Shown piece by piece: positions 59,480-64,000 of a stretch of DNA of 64,000 nt (positions are counted from its first letter, which is position 1; every line of letters starts with the position of its first letter). The notes beneath the pieces are model-generated. The model saw nothing but the letters and a program-made list of their open reading frames with translations. It did not search any database and had not been told where the DNA came from. The DNA is from Pontederia crassipes (Eukaryota; Streptophyta; Magnoliopsida; Commelinales; Pontederiaceae). A program made the position numbers and the translations under genes. The DNA is taken from positions 47,023,654 through 47,087,653 of the forward strand of contig CM060197.1 in the NCBI GenBank assembly GCA_030549335.1. Direction: 5' to 3'.

Positions 59480-60730
59480 TTCAAGATAGGAAAGAGAGCG
59501 TTCATACATATGAAATTTGAAGTTCATTTTAAATTGGATGACAATTCTTTTTGTTATGAAATATTAATGATTATAATTATAATAATATGAAATAGCGAGA
59601 TCCTGTAAAAGACACCATTACGAGATTACAAACTGAATTCAAATTTAAGACATTTCTCTCGGTCAGTGGATGCTTGATGGTGTTGGGCCTACACGCAATT
59701 TCAGGAAACTGGCCGACGCACATCAACCTGTCCATCAGTGGCAGCACTTCATAACGCTGAGCTTAGCACATACAATGAGTGTCCATTCAACTCTCTCTCT
59801 TTCTACAGTGGCAGAAATGTTTTCTTTCTTCTTTTCTTTTGGAAGATTCATACGATCTGGACTTTGGACGTATTTTATCATATAACGAGATCGACCAAGA
59901 AGCTATTCGGGGGCGGGGGCAGCGTCTGGGACTTGAGGAGATGAGGCCGAGGAGCATCGCCCAGATGTAGATGGCCTTGGCGGACGGCGAGGAGGCGAAC
60001 GGGAAGGAGATGAGGCGGAGTGATGGAGCTAAGATTGCCGACAAAGAATTGGAAGGGATCGAATATGAAAAGTTGTCCGTTAAAAAAAAGTGGTGCATTC
60101 CTTCGGAGATATAAGTGTGCAAAGATTTAAGTAATTCATTCGGCAAAAAAATTAGAAAAAAGGAAAAAAAAATAGCAAAGCTGTGATCATAAGAGTTTAA
60201 AACTGACCTTTGTTGATGAGCTTTATATACATATAAGAAGTGGCGTCAATCGTATTTTTATATTTTGATATCACTATTAACAACATACAACTATCACTAT
60301 TAATTTTCATTTTTGTTTGATTAACTATACATATAGTTTTAAATATAGCAATATGTTTCATATAATACTGTAATTATATAGGTTTCATCGGACTCCTCGG
60401 AATTAAGGAAAACCTTGTCAGTTCGACTCAATTTTTGTTCACTTGCTTTGCAGAACTATTGCGAATTTGCAGAAGTCTTGATGTTTACATATCGATATAA
60501 AGAAAAGGATCTTAAACATACTGCACGTATATTTCATACGTTCCTCGATAGTAACCTTGTCGGTATTACGTCAATTTTTTCCCATAATCATTTTTCTTCC
60601 AAAATTTTAGTTCTTCGTTTTCTTTTCAATTTAATGCTGCTAACATTGATAGTAAATTTGTCGTGTTGCAAACGAATCACAAATAACAACACTCAGAGTG
60701 AGGAAAAGAAACACAAGTTCTCCAAGGAAT
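59480..60730. other. Intergenic DNA, unidentified
   Basis: A moderate-GC stretch at 59880-60050 has open frames on both strands (59787-60146 minus; 59779-59970 plus) without any recognisable motif. It may be an exon or gene fragment. A 105-codon frame at 60415-60732 is likewise unassigned. Confidence 0.3.
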
Positions 60731-60734
60731 GATG

Positions 60735-62080
60735 GGGTTACAACAAAGCTATGAGAGAAAGGAAGAATGAAAGGATGCTTTTTTATCAACCCTGTTCTAG
60801 TCAAGGTTGAAAAACTGCAATCATATATATATATATATGAGGAATGGAATTGAATGTCTTATGATTCTTATTATCTGAATCTATATTGTGTAAACATGAA
60901 TAAAAAGGTGTAATAACATTTTTATACACATCATAGGTAATTCAGTAAAAGAAAGTGTCAATTACAGGTTGTATATAGGCATGGCAGTGGCATAACCTTT
61001 TGTCCAGAGAATTTACAAGATCTCAAGAAGAAAAAAAATATACGAACACCTTCAAAGGACCAGGAGGATAAGATTATCTGTTTAATTCTGCTGATGGATT
61101 CTCCACGTCATAATTACCTAGAGACCAATAAATGTCTCAGTTGACATTCATGTTTTCTTTCATTAGCCATTAGTTACATAAAAAGCGTGCATGGTGGAAA
61201 TTTATCCTACTGCAGGAAGCTTAAATTGATACAAAGATGCATAGCTAAAAAAATAGGGATCAATAAAGAAAGAACTGAGCATTTGCAAAGCTCGAGACTA
61301 CATGATACAACTTCCGAAATGGCATATTGAAAAGAATTCAAGAGATTCCTATGAAATGCTTCTCTAGAATGATCACAAGTTTATTCAAGTTTGTTATCAT
61401 CATTGGTATCATTTCTGAAGGCCTGCAAAAAAAAAAAAAATCTTAGAGGCAGGGCTCAAAAGTATAATAAACAGCTCAAAGAGGCAGAAAGACCTCAAAG
61501 AGTTTGTCTAATGGATGTGCCTGAACTCCCACTGGCAATAAACCTTCCATATATCAGCACTAAACCTAGAACATCGAGCAGCATTCTGCAGACGCACAGT
61601 AGAACCGTTCATAAATGTATAATCGAAAAAAGGAAGCAGGCACCACTTTTGTTCAGAAGAAAAGAGACATTATAAATGAAATAAAAATTGGAAAGTACTA
61701 GATTGTAGCGAGGCCCTCATAAGATTGTAAACGAGCATGAAACTAAGCTTTTCTAGAGAATATTTCTCGGTTGAAATGTTGTCTTTCATAAGTCAGGAAT
61801 TTTTTTTGGCACATTAATTCTTTCAACCAATGAGAAGATAAAAAAAACATAGATAAAAAATTGGTTGAACCTCTGGCTCGGATCCTTTTTAAAATGTTTA
61901 TTACAATAAAACTGTAGCAAGAAGTGTGAAGTTCGATTTGAGATATTATAATAATTTCGTACCAAGAGTTAAAAGTGAGATTGATTGTGATCTTTCAATC
62001 ATAATGATATTACTTAAGCTCATTAGTAATGATATTGATTTGTTATTTAAATATAATATTTATATACTATTTGACGATAA
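60735..62080. repeat. Methyltransferase 3'-flank repeat, copy 4
   Basis: Partner of 45450-46800. It lacks the 42-bp SINE present there and carries a ~60-bp segment (about 61551-61625) absent from that copy. Confidence 0.8.
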
Positions 62081-62099
62081 GATATAATGCAAATATAAC

Positions 62100-62385
62100 G
62101 ATTTTAGTGCATAGATTTTATTCTCATTTTGATAAGTAACATGACCAGCCACTAAATGGAATTTGAACGAGTTACCCTCTCGCTCTTGCTGAAGTAGATA
62201 CAGTCAACATCAGAGACAACAAGATGATAACATGACACCGAGAGTACATTTGATCGAAGAAAGTTTTCCTTGATTTGTTTATTTTTGCACAATCCTGCAC
62301 TACATAAGATCTTGATACATCATGAACAAAGCCAATGCATCCTCCTGAAAGTGTAAACTTCCAGTTAAAGAATCAAAAACCACAA
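62100..62385 (-). repeat. Inverted duplicate of 47575-47830
   Basis: See 47575. On the minus strand acactttcag is followed by an open stretch reading EDALALFMMYQDLM and a stop, ending near 62303. Confidence 0.8.
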
Positions 62386-62663
62386 AAAGAGAAAGAAAGG
62401 TAAACAAAAATCAACATCAATAGAATTATGTCAATCATGATCCTCGCATACAGAGCAAAGCGAACTAAATCACCATCACTCCTGTTTTGCAGTTGCTAAC
62501 AGCAGTTTTATTCGGTGTCTCCAAGAGTATCAATATGTGCATATGTACTTGTCAGAACTTCAAAGCCAGAAAAGGAGGGCTTCGATAACAGTACAGCAGC
62601 ATGGGTGGATAATACCATGTTTGAGATGTCATGTAATTGATCTTGATGAACCAATCTGAAGAA

Positions 62664-63753
62664 TTAGTCTTCTTCATTTATAGCACAAAGTCGTTCTGCA
62701 AAAGAAAAAGGCATCAGCAAGAAATAAGAATTATGTGATGGAAGATAACAGCAAATTAGAGAAAAAAAAAGAGACGTTTCTATTCATCTGGATAGAAACT
62801 TGTTTATATAATATAATAATTAGTCAAGAAGGAACCTAACCACGATTGCCATTGGAAACTGGTAATCCGGGGGTGGACGTTGCAACCAATATATTGCAAG
62901 TATAGACCACTTAAGTGTTCTAGAGGACCAAATCAACAGATACAATCTATAGCATAATCATACAAGCCTAGAAAGAGTAAAAGCATGCAGAATATCTTCA
63001 TGTGGACAAGTACCAATTCCTTGTGAAGATCTTAATTCTTGTTTCTGAAATTTCCTCATGTTTCACTACATACACGACAGCTTAACTAGCCAACATGACT
63101 GCATTAGTTCCATGTAAACAGCAACAACAACAACAACAAAGCCTTATCCCACTAGATGGGGTCGGCTACATGGATCATACGACGCCATTCGTTGATTCAT
63201 ATTCATAAGATTCGACAGGATTTTATGCTGACTGTCGGAACCTAAACAACCCTCCTCCTTTATTCGGGTTTGGGACCGGCTATAAAATATAGGCGAAGTT
63301 AGTTCCATGTAGACAGCATCCTAGTTAAAAAAAAATTCCCACGGGAGCATGCAACATTTTTTATAGGCACAGAAACACACAAACAAGTATGAAATTAGTC
63401 TAGCGTTTTACTTGGGCACTAACTAGCCTACTTTTTATGACTCTGCTCTGTTTCTTAAATACTGTGACAACAGATATACATCCTGAAATGTGACTGTTCA
63501 GATATGCAAACAAGTCAAGAACAGAATGGAAAAATCATTTACAAGGCAAGAAATGCAAGGGACAATAATATGATAAAAAAAGAGGAAGTGTGGCCATACT
63601 TAAATACTCATAAGCAACTATCATCGAGGTACCCCATGCTGACATGCTGACAAACCTTGGACCTAACCCTCTATAAAATCCTTTCCATCCATCCTCCGCA
63701 ATCAATCTTTTCACAACTTGTCTTGCATTTTCTTTTCGCTGATTATCCATAAC
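62664..63753 (-). CDS. Mitochondrial carrier protein, last two exons (partial)
   Basis: Exon 63600-63753 starts after acceptor TTGTAG| and encodes VMDNQRKENARQVVKRLIAE, then DGWKGFYRGLGPRFVSMSAW and GTSMIVAYEYL. Donor |GTATGG follows. The last exon is 62664-62695 (acceptor TTTTGCAG|) and completes KRLCAINEED before TAA. The D/E-GW-x-G-F/L-Y-R-G-L-GPR segment is the matrix-side signature of the mitochondrial carrier family (SLC25). The GLGPRF-SMSAWGTSM-YEYLKRLC ending matches the SLC25A44/At5g15640 type, for which branched-chain amino acids are the known mammalian substrate; plant substrate uncertain. Earlier exons lie beyond the window. The 904-bp intron hosts an Au SINE. Confidence 0.85.
63124..63298 (-). 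mobile_element. Au SINE in the carrier-gene intron
   Basis: Plus strand: (CAA)n, then gccttatcccac...ggggtcggctacatggatc, to ggcgaag. Flanked by a 20-bp duplication ttagttccatgta[a/g]acagca (63104-63123, 63299-63318) with one mismatch. Confidence 0.92.
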
Positions 63754-63846
63754 CTACAATATGCAGAAAAGTCTGATATGAATAAGCATTCAGAGCGAGT
63801 AATTACATTTGCTAGCACTGCTATTTAGCAGGCCATATTGTAAACA

Positions 63847-63953
63847 ACAACAACAACAACAACTACAACAACAAAGCCTTATCCCACTAGGTGGGGTCGG
63901 CTACATGGATCATACGACGCCAATTCGTTGATCCAAATTCATGAGATTCGACA
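63847..63953 (-). mobile_element. 5'-truncated Au SINE (107 bp) near the window end
   Basis: The (CAA)n tail and conserved 3' half of the SINE are present, flanked by the 16-bp duplication GGCCATATTGTAAACA (63831-63846, 63954-63969). A third direct copy of that sequence follows at 63983-63998. It lies in the intron upstream of the 63600-63753 exon. Confidence 0.9.
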
Positions 63954-64000
63954 GGCCATATTGTAAACATTACAATATAGCAGGCCATATTGTAAACATT

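Noticed and set aside
46119..61675. Matching 80-94-codon frames at 46119-46361 and 61391-61675 (MLSSLVSFLKACKK...)
   Set aside because: The similarity extends across surrounding non-coding repeat DNA, the frames differ by indels in A-runs, and the same region in two other copies is not open. It is a repeat, not a conserved small protein.

Overview
The window is plant nuclear DNA: sparse genes with GT-AG introns, AT-rich spacers and many class II elements. The very GC-rich coding sequence of several genes (galactosyltransferase, methyltransferase) and the Au-type SINEs suggest a commelinid monocot, possibly Zingiberales. That placement is an inference from composition and family content, not from a database match.

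Genes that look intact: a potato-inhibitor-I serine protease inhibitor (6895-7254, one intron), a small secreted RALF-like peptide precursor (24777-25208, minus), a PLS-class pentatricopeptide-repeat protein of the E+ subgroup (26515-28662), an intronless GT31-type galactosyltransferase (30223-31182), an F-box/DUF295 protein (35737-36996, minus), a type II membrane SAM-methyltransferase-like protein (40126-41611, one 76-bp intron) and the last two exons of a mitochondrial carrier of the SLC25A44/At5g15640 type (62664-63753, minus).

Relics: RALF-like copies at 12.7-13.1, 49.8 and 58.8-59.0 kb, an LBD transcription-factor fragment (15.9-16.4 kb), a truncated PPR copy (19.2-20.7 kb), an F-box copy (33.25-34.67 kb) and a Ty1-copia 5' half (17.1-18.95 kb, minus).

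Much of the window is local duplication followed by transposon insertion. Four modules recur: (i) the protease-inhibitor 3' flank (1-590 and 7447-8290); (ii) a RALF-like module at 8.8, 10.4-13.4, 13.9, 15.0, 23.8-25.5, 42.5, 49.6-50.9 and 51-59 kb; (iii) the F-box module at 31.6-34.9, 35-37.5 and 38.1-39.8 kb, the last without an F-box gene; (iv) the methyltransferase 3' flank at 41.6, 45.2, 48.9 and 60.7 kb. Because the modules are paralogous, several insertions have a visible empty site inside the same window.

Mobile elements with readable ends and target-site duplications: two non-autonomous CACTA elements (2355-5799, TSD ATA; 53192-55447, TSD AAA), a 303-bp CACTA MITE (32641-32943, TSD ATT), three hAT-like elements sharing a CAATGTT-type end (19190-20224, 21195-21897, 49925-50870, all with 8-bp TSDs), a 434-bp Mutator-like MITE (32141-32574, 9-bp TSD), a probable solo LTR (21899-23803, TSD ATTGG) nested exactly at the end of a hAT element, a second LTR (about 52481-57204) carrying the second CACTA element, and four Au SINE copies, one only 42 bp long. 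No coherent multi-gene pathway is encoded. The genes are unrelated neighbours, two of them (protease inhibitor and RALF-like) belonging to families often tied to defence or cell-wall signalling.
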